From positions 248,001 through 312,000 of the forward strand of contig NZ_JAZGJQ010000003.1 of NCBI RefSeq assembly GCF_036408855.1: 64,000 bases of DNA, read 5' to 3'. This DNA comes from Olsenella_K absiana. Its GTDB lineage: Bacteria > Actinomycetota > Coriobacteriia > Coriobacteriales > Atopobiaceae. A program made the translations under genes and the position numbers. Below the pieces are notes generated by a model, which was not told the origin of the DNA, searched no databases, and saw only the letters and a list, made by a program, of their open reading frames with translations. Shown one piece after another: positions 43,428 through 52,306 of the stretch; position 1 is the stretch's first letter, and each line of letters begins with the position of its first letter.

Positions 43428-45269
43428 TTGGGCATTCTCATCGGCTGCGAGCACCTGTCACAGGAGTGGCCGGGCAAGCGGGTCCTCCAGGACGTCACGA
43501 TCGGCGTCAACGAGGGGGAGCGGATCGGCGTGGTCGGGCGCAACGGCGACGGGAAGTCGACGTTGCTCGCCCTCATGGCGCGCCAGCTGGAGCCCGACGC
43601 GGGGTCGGTCGTCTACCGCAACAACATCCACGTCGGCACGCTCGCCCAGACTGACGACCTCGCCGACGACGACACGGTGACGAGGGCGATCTTCGGCGAT
43701 GTCCCCGAGTACGCCTGGGCCTCCGACCCCAGGGTCCGCCAGATCCTCGACGAGCTCATGGGCGACGTCGACCTGTCGGCGCGGGTGGGGAGCCTCTCCG
43801 GCGGCCAGAGGCGCCGCTGCGACCTCGCGCGGCTCCTCGTGGGGACCTGGGACGTCATCCTCATGGACGAGCCGACCAACCACCTCGACATGCACGCCAT
43901 CACCTGGCTCGCGCGCCACCTCAAGGGCCGCTGGCCCGAGGGACAGGGCGCGCTGCTCGTCGTCACGCACGACCGGTGGTTCCTCGACGAGGTCTGCGAG
44001 CACATGTGGGAGGTCCACGACGGCGAGGTGGAGCCGTTCGAGGGCGGCTACTCCGCCTACGTGCAGCAGCGCGTCGAGCGGCAGCGCCAGGCCCAGGCGA
44101 CGGAGGAGCGGCGCCAGAACATGCTGCGCAAGGAGCTCAACTGGCTCGCGCACGGCGCTAAGGCGCGCTCGAGCAAGCCGAAGTTCCGCATAGACGCTGC
44201 CATGGAGCTGCTCGCCGGCGACCCGCCGGTGCGCGACTCCATCGAGCTCAGGCGGATGGCCGTCTCGAGGCTCGGCAAGCAGGTCATCGAGCTCAAGGGC
44301 GTCTCGGCCGGCTATCCCGCCCAAGGCGGCGGCACGCGGACGGTGATCGACGACGTCTCGTGGATCATCGGGCCGGGCGACCGCGTGGGCATCCTGGGCG
44401 AGAACGGCGCGGGCAAGTCGACCCTGCTGCGCGTCATGTGCGGCCGCCAGCGGCCGACGGCGGGCACGGTCAAGATCGGCAAGTCCGTCCGCTTCGGGTG
44501 GCTCTCCCAGCACCTGGACGGGCTCTCCGAGCGAGACGGCTGGCGCGTCCAGGAGATCCTGGCGCAGTACAAGAAGTACTACGTCGTCGACGGCAAGCCC
44601 CAGAGCCCCGAGCAGATGCTCGAGCGGCTCGGGTTCGAGCGCCGCGAGTTCATGACCTACGTGCGCGACCTCTCCGGCGGGCAGCGCCGTCGCCTCGCCC
44701 TCCTGCTCGTTCTCCTCGAGGAGCCCAACGTCCTCGTCCTCGACGAGCCGGGCAACGACCTCGACACCGACATGCTCGCCATCGTGGAGGACCTCCTCGA
44801 CACCTGGCCGGGCACCCTGCTGCTCGTGAGCCACGACCGCTTCCTGATGGAGCGCGTGACGGACGACCAGTTCGCCCTCATCGACGGGCACGTGACGCAC
44901 GTGCCGGGAGGCGTGGACGAGTACCTGCGCCTCCTCGACGAGCGCGAGCGGGCGCGCGCCGCCGAGGAGGAGGCCGCCGAGCGTAGGGCCGCGGCCGCGG
45001 ACGAGGGGGCGGTCGCGGGGCGGGCCGCCTCGGAGGGCCTCTCCAACAAGGAGCGCCGCGAGCTCAAGAAGCGCTACGACGCCATCGAGCGCCGCCTGGA
45101 GAAGCTCGAGGGGGAGCCGGACCGCCTGCGCGGGGAGCTCGCCGGGGTGGACCCCACCGACTACGAGGCCCTCGTCGCCGCGCAGCGCCGCGTGGACGAC
45201 GCGGAGGCGGAGATCTCCTCGCTCGAGGACGAGTGGCTCGAGCTCGCCGACCGCCTGGGGCTCTCGTAG
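43428..45269 (+). CDS. ABC-F family ATPase, Uup-like
   Basis: 613 aa, starting at a TTG at 43428 three bases after nfo. Two NBDs: GRNGDGKST, LSGGQRRRCDL and LMDEPTNHLD, then GENGAGKST, LSGGQRRRLAL and LVLDEPGNDLD. The second D-loop reads GND instead of the usual TND/TNH. A C-terminal coiled coil (about 515-610) with SNKERRELKKRYDAIERRLEKLE in pieces matches the Uup DNA-binding tail. Uup is linked to suppression of transposon excision and to ribosome function. It differs clearly from the ABC-F at 25.7 kb. Confidence 0.9.
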   Translation: MGILIGCEHLSQEWPGKRVLQDVTIGVNEGERIGVVGRNGDGKSTLLALMARQLEPDAGSVVYRNNIHVGTLAQTDDLADDDTVTRAIFGDVPEYAWASDPRVRQILDELMGDVDLSARVGSLSGGQRRRCDLARLLVGTWDVILMDEPTNHLDMHAITWLARHLKGRWPEGQGALLVVTHDRWFLDEVCEHMWEVHDGEVEPFEGGYSAYVQQRVERQRQAQATEERRQNMLRKELNWLAHGAKARSSKPKFRIDAAMELLAGDPPVRDSIELRRMAVSRLGKQVIELKGVSAGYPAQGGGTRTVIDDVSWIIGPGDRVGILGENGAGKSTLLRVMCGRQRPTAGTVKIGKSVRFGWLSQHLDGLSERDGWRVQEILAQYKKYYVVDGKPQSPEQMLERLGFERREFMTYVRDLSGGQRRRLALLLVLLEEPNVLVLDEPGNDLDTDMLAIVEDLLDTWPGTLLLVSHDRFLMERVTDDQFALIDGHVTHVPGGVDEYLRLLDERERARAAEEEAAERRAAAADEGAVAGRAASEGLSNKERRELKKRYDAIERRLEKLEGEPDRLRGELAGVDPTDYEALVAAQRRVDDAEAEISSLEDEWLELADRLGLS

Positions 45270-45280
45270 CGCCGGGCGTC

Positions 45281-45311
45281 ACGCACCCATACATCCGTTG
45301 TATGGGTGCGT
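45281..45311. promoter_or_regulatory. 13-bp perfect inverted repeat upstream of the ABC exporter operon
   Basis: ACGCACCCATACA (45281-45293) and its exact complement (45299-45311) flank a 5-nt loop. There is no T run, so it is not an intrinsic terminator. It looks like a dimeric repressor operator in the promoter region of the exporter genes. Confidence 0.55.
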
Positions 45312-45370
45312 ACCAGACTCGTCTCCAAGAGCGGGAGCCCGCGACCCGCGCGTGTGATAGGTTCGTATCC

Positions 45371-45410
45371 GGCGGGGCGCCGCGGCGTGCAGGGTCCGCG
45401 GCGCCCCGCC
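45371..45410 (+). repeat. 15-bp GC-only hairpin in the exporter leader
   Basis: GGCGGGGCGCCGCGG (45371-45385) pairs perfectly with 45396-45410 across a 10-nt loop. TTGTTGC follows instead of a clean T run. It is a possible attenuator or mRNA-stabilising structure, 26 bp before the ribosome site. Confidence 0.5.
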
Positions 45411-45449
45411 GCCTTGTTGCAAGAATCCTGCCGACGGAGGGCTAGGCCC

Positions 45450-47183
45450 ATGAAGAGGCTGCTCAAGAGGTTCCTTCCCCCCTACAGGGGGCGCATAGCG
45501 CTCGGCGTCTGCTTTAAGCTCGTCGAGGTAGTGTTCGACATCCTGAACCCGCTGGTCGTGGCCTACATGATCGACCGGGGCGTGGGCGGGCGCGACGCGG
45601 GGCTGGTCCTGCGCTGCGGCCTCCTGCTCGTGCTCTTCGCCGCGGTGGGCTGGTCCTTCACGATGGTCTGCCAGCGCATGGCGGCCGTCGTCTCGCAGGC
45701 GACCGGCACGGACCTGCGCCGCGCGCTCTTCGAGAAGGTCAACGAGCTCTCGGCCGAGGACGTCGACCGCTTCGGGACGCCGAGCCTCGTGACCCGCGTC
45801 ACGAACGACGTCAACCAGATCCAGGTCGCCGTCGCGCTCGGCATCCGCCAGCTCGTGCGCTTCCCGCTGATCGCCGTCGGCGCGATGGTCTCGGCGCTGC
45901 TCATCGACTGGCACCTGGGCGTCATCTTCCTTGCCTGCACGCCGGCGATCGGGCTTGTCTTCTACCTCGTGATGAGCCGGTCGGTGCCCTACTTCCGCGT
46001 CATGCAGAGAAAGCTCGACAAGGTCTCCCTCGTCACGCGCGAGGCGCTCTCCGGCGTCCGCGTGATCCGCGCCTTCGGTCGCGAGCAGGCGGAGAAGGAC
46101 CGCTTCTCCGAGGCCGCCTCCGACCAGGCGCAGACCGCGATCGACGTGGGGCGCCTCTCGAGCGTCCTCAACCCCGCGACCTTCCTCGTGATGAACCTCG
46201 GTATCGTCTGCATCCTGTGGGCGGGCGGCATCCGCGTCGACGCGGGCGAGCTCACGCAGGGGCAGGTCATGGCCTTCGTGAACTACATGATGCAGACGCT
46301 CACCTCGGTCGCCTACATCGCCAACCTCGTCGTCATCTTCACCAGGGCCACGGCCTCGGGCCAGCGCATCATGGAGGTCCTCGACTGCGTGCCCAAGGTC
46401 ACGGACGAGGGCAACCGGAGGCTCGCTCTGAGCGGGGGCGCGCCCGCGATCTCGCTCGCGGGCGTCGGCTTCTCCTACGAGGGCGCCAAGGTCCCCGCCC
46501 TTACCGGCGTGACGCTCGAGCTGGGGCGCGGCCAGACGCTCGGCGTCATCGGCGGCACGGGCTCGGGCAAGTCGACCCTGGCGCGCCTCATCGCGCGCCT
46601 CTACGACCCCACGGAGGGCACGGTACGGATACTGGGGCACGACGTCGCCGCCTACCCGTTCGACCAGCTACGCGAGGTCGTCTCGATCGTCCCGCAGCAG
46701 GCCTCGCTCGTCTCGGGCACCATCCGCTCGAACCTCTCCTGGAGGGACGAGGGCGCCACGGACGAGGAGCTCTGGGACGCGCTCGAGGCCGCGCAGGCCG
46801 CGGACTTCGTGCGGGCCAAGCCCGCCGGCCTCGACGAGGTCGTGGAGGCGGGCGGCAGGAACTTCTCGGGCGGCCAGCGCCAGCGGCTCACCATCGCGCG
46901 GGCCCTCGTCGGCTCCCCCCGCATCTGCATACTGGACGACTCCGCGAGCGCGCTGGACTTCAAGACGGACGCGCGCCTGCGCCACGCCCTGCGCGAGCGG
47001 GCGGGCGCCATGACCTCCGTGGTCATCTCGCAGCGCGTCTCCTCCGTCATGCACGCAGACCTCATCTGCGTGCTGGACCACGGGCGCATGGTCGGGCTCG
47101 GCACGCACGAGGAGCTCCTCGACGGCTGCCCCCTCTACCGCGAGATCGCGGAGTCCCAGCTCGGAGCCAAGGAGGTGGCCTAG
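45450..47183 (+). CDS. ABC exporter half-transporter, subunit A (degenerate site)
   Basis: 577 aa from the ATG at 45450, behind GGAGGG. Six membrane helices (residues 1-320), then an NBD: Walker A GGTGSGKST, Q-loop IVPQQASLVSG, signature FSGGQRQRL and Walker B ICILDDSASALD. The residue after the Walker B Asp is Asp where the catalytic Glu is normal. In heterodimeric exporters such as TM287/288 or BmrCD one subunit has this change, so one of two ATP sites is non-hydrolytic. It forms an operon with subunit B one base downstream. Substrate (drug, lipid or peptide) cannot be predicted. Confidence 0.92.
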   Translation: MKRLLKRFLPPYRGRIALGVCFKLVEVVFDILNPLVVAYMIDRGVGGRDAGLVLRCGLLLVLFAAVGWSFTMVCQRMAAVVSQATGTDLRRALFEKVNELSAEDVDRFGTPSLVTRVTNDVNQIQVAVALGIRQLVRFPLIAVGAMVSALLIDWHLGVIFLACTPAIGLVFYLVMSRSVPYFRVMQRKLDKVSLVTREALSGVRVIRAFGREQAEKDRFSEAASDQAQTAIDVGRLSSVLNPATFLVMNLGIVCILWAGGIRVDAGELTQGQVMAFVNYMMQTLTSVAYIANLVVIFTRATASGQRIMEVLDCVPKVTDEGNRRLALSGGAPAISLAGVGFSYEGAKVPALTGVTLELGRGQTLGVIGGTGSGKSTLARLIARLYDPTEGTVRILGHDVAAYPFDQLREVVSIVPQQASLVSGTIRSNLSWRDEGATDEELWDALEAAQAADFVRAKPAGLDEVVEAGGRNFSGGQRQRLTIARALVGSPRICILDDSASALDFKTDARLRHALRERAGAMTSVVISQRVSSVMHADLICVLDHGRMVGLGTHEELLDGCPLYREIAESQLGAKEVA

Positions 47184-47184
47184 G

Positions 47185-49059
47185 ATGCCCAATCCCTACG
47201 CGGCAAGCGCGACGGCCTCGGCCGTCATGGCGACGGTGCGCGGCGGAAGCGGCGGCCCCAAAGGGCCGGGCGCCCCGGACGACCTGGACGTGAGCGGCTA
47301 CGGTGCGGGCGTGGTCCTCAGGCGGGTCCTCGGCTACGTGGGCCCGCACGCCTGGTCGCTCGTCCTCGCGTTCCTGCTCAACGTCGTCTCGGTGCTCCTG
47401 CAGCTCTACGCCCCCATCCTCGTGGGGCGCGGGATCGACCGGATCGTCGCGGCGCGCGCCGTGGACTTCGCCGCGCTCGCGCCCGTCCTGAGGGAGCTCG
47501 CTGCCGTCGCCGTCGTGGCCGCCGCCACCAACTGGCTCGCGGGCTACCTCACCAACCGCCTCGCCTACGAGACCGTCCGCGACCTGCGCATCGACGCCTA
47601 CGACAAGCTCCACGCGCTGCCGCTCTCCTTCATAGACGCGCACGCCCACGGTGACTTGCTCTCGCGCGTGGTCAACGACGTCGACCAGGTGGGCGACGGC
47701 CTGCTGCAGGGCTTCACGCAGCTCTTCTCGGGCATCGTGACCATTGCCGGCACGCTGGCCTTCATGTTCTCGATCTCCGTCCCGGTCGCCGTGGTCGTGG
47801 TCTGCGTGACGCCGCTCTCCATCCTCGTGGCGAGCCTCATCACGCACTTCTCGGCCGAGAGCTTCAAGGCGCAGCAGGGCCTGCAGGGCCGCCTCAGCGG
47901 CTACGCGGAGGAGATGATCTCGAACCAGAAGCTGGTGAGCGCCTTCGGGCGGCAGAGGGCCTGCGTGGGGGAGTTCTCGGGCATCAACGACGAGCTCTAC
48001 GGCGTCGGCGTCAGGGCGCAGTTCGTGAGCTCCTTCTCCAACCCCTCGACGCGCCTGGTCAACAACGTCGTGTACGCCATCGTTGCCATGGTGGGCGTCT
48101 CGGCCGTGATCACCGGCTTCCCCTCGACGCTCAGCGTGGGCCAGGTCCAGAGCTTCCTCTCCTACACCAACCAGTACATGACGCCCTTCAACCAGATCTC
48201 CGCCGTCGTGACCCAGGTGCAGACCGCGTTCGCCTCGGCGCGGCGCCTCTTCGCGCTGCTCGACGCCACGGACGAGGAGCCGGACGCGCCCGGTGCGGCC
48301 GAGCTCGCGGATCCGCGCGGCGAGGTCGCCTTCGAGGGCGTGGGGTTCGCCTACGACCGCGAGAAGGCCGCCCGGGGCGAGCTGCTGCTCCAGGACATCG
48401 ACTTCAGCATGCCCGCCGGCGCGAGCTTCGCCCTCGTGGGGCCCACGGGCTGCGGCAAGACGACCCTCATCAACCTGCTCCTGCGCTTCTACGACGTGGA
48501 CCGCGGCCGCATCATCGTGGACGGCTCCGACACGCGCCGCCTCACGAGGAGGAGCCTGAGGGCGGCCTTCGGCATGGTCTTGCAGGACACCTGGCTCTTC
48601 GAGGGCACCATCGCGGACAACATCGCCTACGGACGTCCGGACGCCACGCGCGACCAGGTCGTCGAGGCCGCCAAGCGCGCCCACGCCCACAAGTTCGTGG
48701 TCCAGCTGCCCGACGGCTACGACACCGTGGTCGGCGAGGGCGGCGGGATGCTCTCCGCGGGGCAGCGCCAGCTGCTCTGCATCGCCCGCGTCATGCTCGC
48801 CGACCCCGCGATCCTGCTGCTCGACGAGGCGACGAGCTCCATCGACACCAGGACCGAGCGCCAGGTGCAGCGCGCCTTCGACGAGATGATGGAGGGTCGC
48901 ACGTCGCTGGTCGTGGCGCATCGCCTCTCTACGATCCAGAACGCCGACTGCATCCTCGTGATCCGCGACGGCAGGATCGCGGAGCGGGGCACCCACGAGG
49001 AGCTCCTCGCACGCGGCGGCTTCTACGCCGAGCTCTACCGCTCCCAGTTCGCGGAGTAG
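47185..49059 (+). CDS. ABC exporter half-transporter, subunit B (canonical Walker B)
   Basis: 624 aa. About 45 hydrophilic residues lead into six membrane helices (about 50-360). The NBD has GPTGCGKTT, the Q-loop MVLQDTWLFEGT, signature LSAGQRQLL (LSAGQ in place of LSGGQ) and Walker B LLLDEATSSID with the catalytic Glu. The altered signature would pair with the altered Walker B of subunit A to make the degenerate site, while the intact Walker B here pairs with the LSGGQ-type signature of A. That is the standard asymmetric arrangement. Confidence 0.92.
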   Translation: MPNPYAASATASAVMATVRGGSGGPKGPGAPDDLDVSGYGAGVVLRRVLGYVGPHAWSLVLAFLLNVVSVLLQLYAPILVGRGIDRIVAARAVDFAALAPVLRELAAVAVVAAATNWLAGYLTNRLAYETVRDLRIDAYDKLHALPLSFIDAHAHGDLLSRVVNDVDQVGDGLLQGFTQLFSGIVTIAGTLAFMFSISVPVAVVVVCVTPLSILVASLITHFSAESFKAQQGLQGRLSGYAEEMISNQKLVSAFGRQRACVGEFSGINDELYGVGVRAQFVSSFSNPSTRLVNNVVYAIVAMVGVSAVITGFPSTLSVGQVQSFLSYTNQYMTPFNQISAVVTQVQTAFASARRLFALLDATDEEPDAPGAAELADPRGEVAFEGVGFAYDREKAARGELLLQDIDFSMPAGASFALVGPTGCGKTTLINLLLRFYDVDRGRIIVDGSDTRRLTRRSLRAAFGMVLQDTWLFEGTIADNIAYGRPDATRDQVVEAAKRAHAHKFVVQLPDGYDTVVGEGGGMLSAGQRQLLCIARVMLADPAILLLDEATSSIDTRTERQVQRAFDEMMEGRTSLVVAHRLSTIQNADCILVIRDGRIAERGTHEELLARGGFYAELYRSQFAE

Positions 49060-49213
49060 CGGGCGGGCCGAGGGCCCTGCCCAGGGGCGGCGTGCCCTCG
49101 TCCGCACGGGGCGGGGCCGCACGCCCTTGTCTGCCTGGGGCGCCAGCTAGGCACGACGAGCCAGGCTGGGCTAACATGTCCCCCAGCACGCAAGCCGACA
49201 CTTTGGAGGAACC

Positions 49214-49795
49214 ATGCCGATAGACGTCAGCACCACCGCGGTGCTCGTGATAGACGAGCTCGTGACGAAGGGCGACGACTCCCTCTACAACCCGTCCGAG
49301 GAGGAGCAGCGCGTGGTGGACAACAGCGCGCGCGTGCTCGAGGCCGCCCGGGCCCGGGACCTGCCGGTCGTCTTCTGCTGCGACCAGCACCTCCGCGGCC
49401 TTGACCGCGAGCTCGAGCTGTGGGGCGACCACGGCCTCAAGGGCGTCGCCGTCCCCAACCCGCTGCTGCGCCCGGGATCGGGGCGCCGCGAGTTCGTGAT
49501 CCCCAAGCGCCGCTACTCGGGCTTCTTCCAAACGGACCTCGACCTCACCCTCCGCGAGCTGGGCGTGAGGTGCGTCATCGCGGTCGGCGAGGACACCAAC
49601 ATCTGCGTGCTCCACACCCTCGCCGACGCCTACTTCCTCGGCTACGAGAGCGTCGTGGTGGAAGACGCCACCCGCACCTTCCTGTGCGGGACGCAGGAGG
49701 CGGGCATCGAGCACTTCGAGCGCTGCTACGGCTCGAGGATCGTCTCGACCGAGGAGATCGTCTCGGAGCTCGCCGAGGCCGGGGCGGGGGAGTAG
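49214..49795 (+). CDS. Isochorismatase-family cysteine hydrolase
   Basis: 193 aa, with the ATG behind TTGGAGGA. The catalytic triad of nicotinamidase/isochorismatase-like enzymes is present: Asp14 (LVIDELV), Lys98 (VIPKRRYSGFF) and Cys131 (GEDTNICVLHT). The conserved cis-peptide region precedes the Cys. A nicotinamidase role is plausible, but the metal-binding D-x-H-x-x-H is only partly matched by the DQHLRG segment, so the substrate stays open. It overlaps the thioesterase gene by one base. Confidence 0.85.
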   Translation: MPIDVSTTAVLVIDELVTKGDDSLYNPSEEEQRVVDNSARVLEAARARDLPVVFCCDQHLRGLDRELELWGDHGLKGVAVPNPLLRPGSGRREFVIPKRRYSGFFQTDLDLTLRELGVRCVIAVGEDTNICVLHTLADAYFLGYESVVVEDATRTFLCGTQEAGIEHFERCYGSRIVSTEEIVSELAEAGAGE

Positions 49796-50343
49796 TGGAG
49801 AAGGACGCGCGCCCCGAGGCGACGTCCGGGGCAGTGCCCGCGACGGTGCCCGCACCTGCGGGCCAAAGGGCGGAGAAGACGGTCGCCGAGACCGCCGCAG
49901 AGGTGACCCACACCGTCCTCTACCAGGACATCAACGGCGTGGGGAGGCTCTACGGCGGCCGGCTGATGGAGTGGATCGACGAGGCGGCGGCCATCGTCGC
50001 CCGCCGGCACTGCGGCGGGTCCGTCACGACCGCCTGCATCGACCAGCTGCAGTTCCGCCATCCCGCGTACCGCAACGACATCGTGGACGTCGTGGCGCGC
50101 GTCACGTACGTGGGAAACACCTCGCTCGAGGTGAGGGTCGACTCCTACGTCGAGGACGTCCGCGACGGCAGCCGCGAGAAGATCAACCGCGCCTTCCTGA
50201 CCCTCGTGCACGTGGACGAGCTCGGGCGGCCCCGCCCCGTGCCCTACGGGCTGAGGATGCTCACCGACGAGGAGCGCTCGGAGCACGACGACGCGCTCAA
50301 GCGGCTCGAGCTGCGCAAGCTCCGCCGCGAGGAGCACTACTAG
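49795..50343 (+). CDS. Hotdog-fold acyl-CoA thioesterase (YciA-like)
   Basis: 182 aa from the GTG at 49795, overlapping the previous stop, with GGCGGGGG upstream. About 30 residues of Ala/Pro-rich sequence precede the hotdog domain: VLYQDINGVGRLYGGRLMEWIDEAAAIVARRH (in adjacent pieces), the TTACIDQLQFRHPAYRNDIV strand region, and NRAFLTLVHVDELGRPRPVP. GRLMEWIDEAA matches the central-helix region of YciA/BACH acyl-CoA hydrolases. Substrate chain length unknown. Confidence 0.85.
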   Translation: MEKDARPEATSGAVPATVPAPAGQRAEKTVAETAAEVTHTVLYQDINGVGRLYGGRLMEWIDEAAAIVARRHCGGSVTTACIDQLQFRHPAYRNDIVDVVARVTYVGNTSLEVRVDSYVEDVRDGSREKINRAFLTLVHVDELGRPRPVPYGLRMLTDEERSEHDDALKRLELRKLRREEHY

Positions 50344-50407
50344 GTCCGTCCGCCGCGGGGTCGGCCGGCCCGCCCGCCGTGGCGCCGGCCGGCCCCCGGC
50401 GGGCGGG

Positions 50408-50953
50408 CTAGGGGAGCAGGAGCAGGGCCGCCAGCAGGCAGGCCTGCCCGACGCTGTTCGTGAGCTGCTCGACCCAGTTGGACCTCGCGTCCATCTGGTC
50501 CCGGTGCGAGCCGAGCCAGCCCATGAGGGCCATGCAGGCGACCCACGCAGCCAGCAGCGGGAGGGCGGGGAGCGAGAGCGCCGCGGCGAGCACGGGGGCC
50601 CAGCTGACGCGTGCGGTCAGGAGGCCCGCGGCCATGAGGACGAAGCCTGTGGGCATGGTCATGGCCATCTGGCGGGAGAGCGGCCTCACGTCCTTGTCGG
50701 CCAGCGCGACGAGGAGCTTCCAGAGCACCTTCCCCAGGGCGCCGACGGCCGAGACCGCGGCGCCCACGACGAAGAGGGGGCTCGCGACCCGACTTGCGAC
50801 CACGAGCGCGGAGAGGCAGAAGAGCGCCACGGGGACGGCGTCCGCCAGGGCGAGAGGGAGCGTGAAGCCCTGGGGCGTGCCTTCCGCCCCTGCGCGCCCC
50901 CTGGCGTCCGCGCCAGAGCCGGACGGGTGCCTGTCGCCGACGTCGCGTCGCAT
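50408..50953 (-). CDS. Hypothetical integral membrane protein
   Basis: 181 aa, read from the ATG at 50953, with GGGGAGGAG just upstream on the - strand. The first ~30 residues are hydrophilic. Four or five hydrophobic segments follow (about 33-52, 56-78, 97-115, 118-143, 165-181). No family recognised. It is divergent from the DUF1295 gene and convergent with the thioesterase gene. In the shared upstream region a TATAGT (51011-51016) could serve the + gene. Confidence 0.65.
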   Translation of the reverse strand: MRRDVGDRHPSGSGADARGRAGAEGTPQGFTLPLALADAVPVALFCLSALVVASRVASPLFVVGAAVSAVGALGKVLWKLLVALADKDVRPLSRQMAMTMPTGFVLMAAGLLTARVSWAPVLAAALSLPALPLLAAWVACMALMGWLGSHRDQMDARSNWVEQLTNSVGQACLLAALLLLP

Positions 50954-51076
50954 GGTGCTCCTCCCCAGTCGCTGGGGCCCCGCCTGGCCCGGGGCGCCCG
51001 TATTGTGGGATATAGTAACCCCGCGTACGCGCGTCTCGCCCGACGCGAGCCGTCGGGCACCGGAAGGGAGTCACCT

Positions 51077-51868
51077 GTGCAGTTCTGGATCTTGTTCCTG
51101 CTCGCCCTGGCGGTGAGCTCCATAGGCTTCAAGAAGTTCGTCTGGTTCATCTCGCTGGGCTACGGGTTCTCGATCGCGGCCCTCGGCGTCGCGCTCGTCG
51201 TGATGTTCTGGGACGCGCTCACGCCGCCCACCGCCCTCATCTGCGCCCTCTTCGTCGCCTACGGGCTCCGCCTCGGCCTCTTCCTGCTGCACAGGGAGCG
51301 CTCCTCCAAGGACTACAACCGGGTCATGAGGACGCAGGTCAACGACGGCTCCGGCCTAAGCCTGCCGGTGTGCGTCCTCATCTGGGCGACCTGCGCCCTC
51401 CTCTACGCCTGCGAGGTGAGCCCGGTGCTGTTCAGGCTCGCCGCGGGAGGGGCGACGGGGCCCTCGACGGTGGCGGGCGCGCTCGTGATGGTCGCCGGCA
51501 TCGCGCTCGAGTCAGTCGCCGACCTGCAGAAGTCCGCGCAGAAGCGGCGCGACCCGCACCGGTTCTGCGACAAGGGCCTCTTCTCCTTCGTGCGCCGCCC
51601 CAACTACCTCGGCGAGGTCCTCTGCTGGACGGGCGTCTTCGTCTCGGGCGCGACGGCGCTCTCCGGCCTTGCGCAGTGGGCGGCGGCGCTCTTCGGCTAC
51701 GTCGGCATCGTGTACGTGATGTTCGGCGGCGCGCGCCGCCTCGAGATCCGCCAGAACCGCAACTACGGGGCCGACCCCGCCTACCAGGCCTACGTCAGGG
51801 CGACGCCGATCCTCATCCCGTTCGTGCCGCTCTACAGCGTCGAGCGCTTCACCTGGCTCAAGGGCTAG
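51077..51868 (+). CDS. DUF1295 / steroid reductase-like membrane protein
   Basis: 263 aa from the GTG at 51077, behind AAGGGAG. Seven or so membrane segments. The C-terminal part has the DUF1295/isoprenylcysteine-methyltransferase-like pattern: CDKGLFSFVRRPNYLGEVLCWTGVF (in pieces) and a conserved RRLEIRQNRNYG ... YQAYVRATPILIPF tail. The Arg-Pro-Asn-Tyr-x-Gly-Glu motif binds cofactor in related membrane reductases and methyltransferases. Substrate unknown. Confidence 0.82.
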   Translation: MQFWILFLLALAVSSIGFKKFVWFISLGYGFSIAALGVALVVMFWDALTPPTALICALFVAYGLRLGLFLLHRERSSKDYNRVMRTQVNDGSGLSLPVCVLIWATCALLYACEVSPVLFRLAAGGATGPSTVAGALVMVAGIALESVADLQKSAQKRRDPHRFCDKGLFSFVRRPNYLGEVLCWTGVFVSGATALSGLAQWAAALFGYVGIVYVMFGGARRLEIRQNRNYGADPAYQAYVRATPILIPFVPLYSVERFTWLKG

Positions 51869-51926
51869 CGCGGGTTTGAGTGCATGCGGGATCGAAGGTA
51901 TCAGTCGCGTAGAAAAAAGCCGCGTA

Positions 51927-51957
51927 AGAAAAAGGCCAGGGCACCAAGCCCTGGCCT
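51927..51957 (-). terminator. Terminator of tRNA-Pro (- strand copy)
   Basis: - strand 10-bp stem (AGGCCAGGGC/GCCCTGGCCT; 51957-51948 with 51942-51933), 5-nt loop, then a T-rich run, 9 bp after the tRNA. Confidence 0.9.
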
Positions 51958-51966
51958 GAACGCTCG

Positions 51967-52043
<77 letters not shown>

Positions 52044-52074
52044 AGGTGAGAGACTCTGTCTCGCACAGAAAGAC

Positions 52075-52103
52075 ACTCTAACACCCTCGCACGGCAAACG
52101 CAA
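52075..52103 (-). promoter_or_regulatory. Promoter of tRNA-Pro (- strand copy)
   Basis: On the - strand: TTGCGT (52103-52098), 17-bp spacer ending in TG-T, TAGAGT (52080-52075). An extended -10 promoter. Confidence 0.7.
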
Positions 52104-52306
52104 CAGTATTTTCTCGCCCTTTTCGCGCTTTCGGACCCCCTCGCCACCACCGTGCGAGAAGTTCTCGCCCGTGTGGGCTAACCTAGGGGTTCCCTGACCG
52201 ACGGGCCCAGCCCGGGGTGCGGCTCGCCGCCTCCCGCCCTGCCGCGCTCGCGCGAGGCGCCCCGGTCAGCCTCTCCTTCGTTCGTCCGCAGGTCGTGGGG
52301 GTCCAG

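Noticed and set aside
45281..45311. Intrinsic terminator of the Uup-like gene
   Set aside because: The hairpin is strong, but no T run follows and the arms are AT/GC mixed like an operator.
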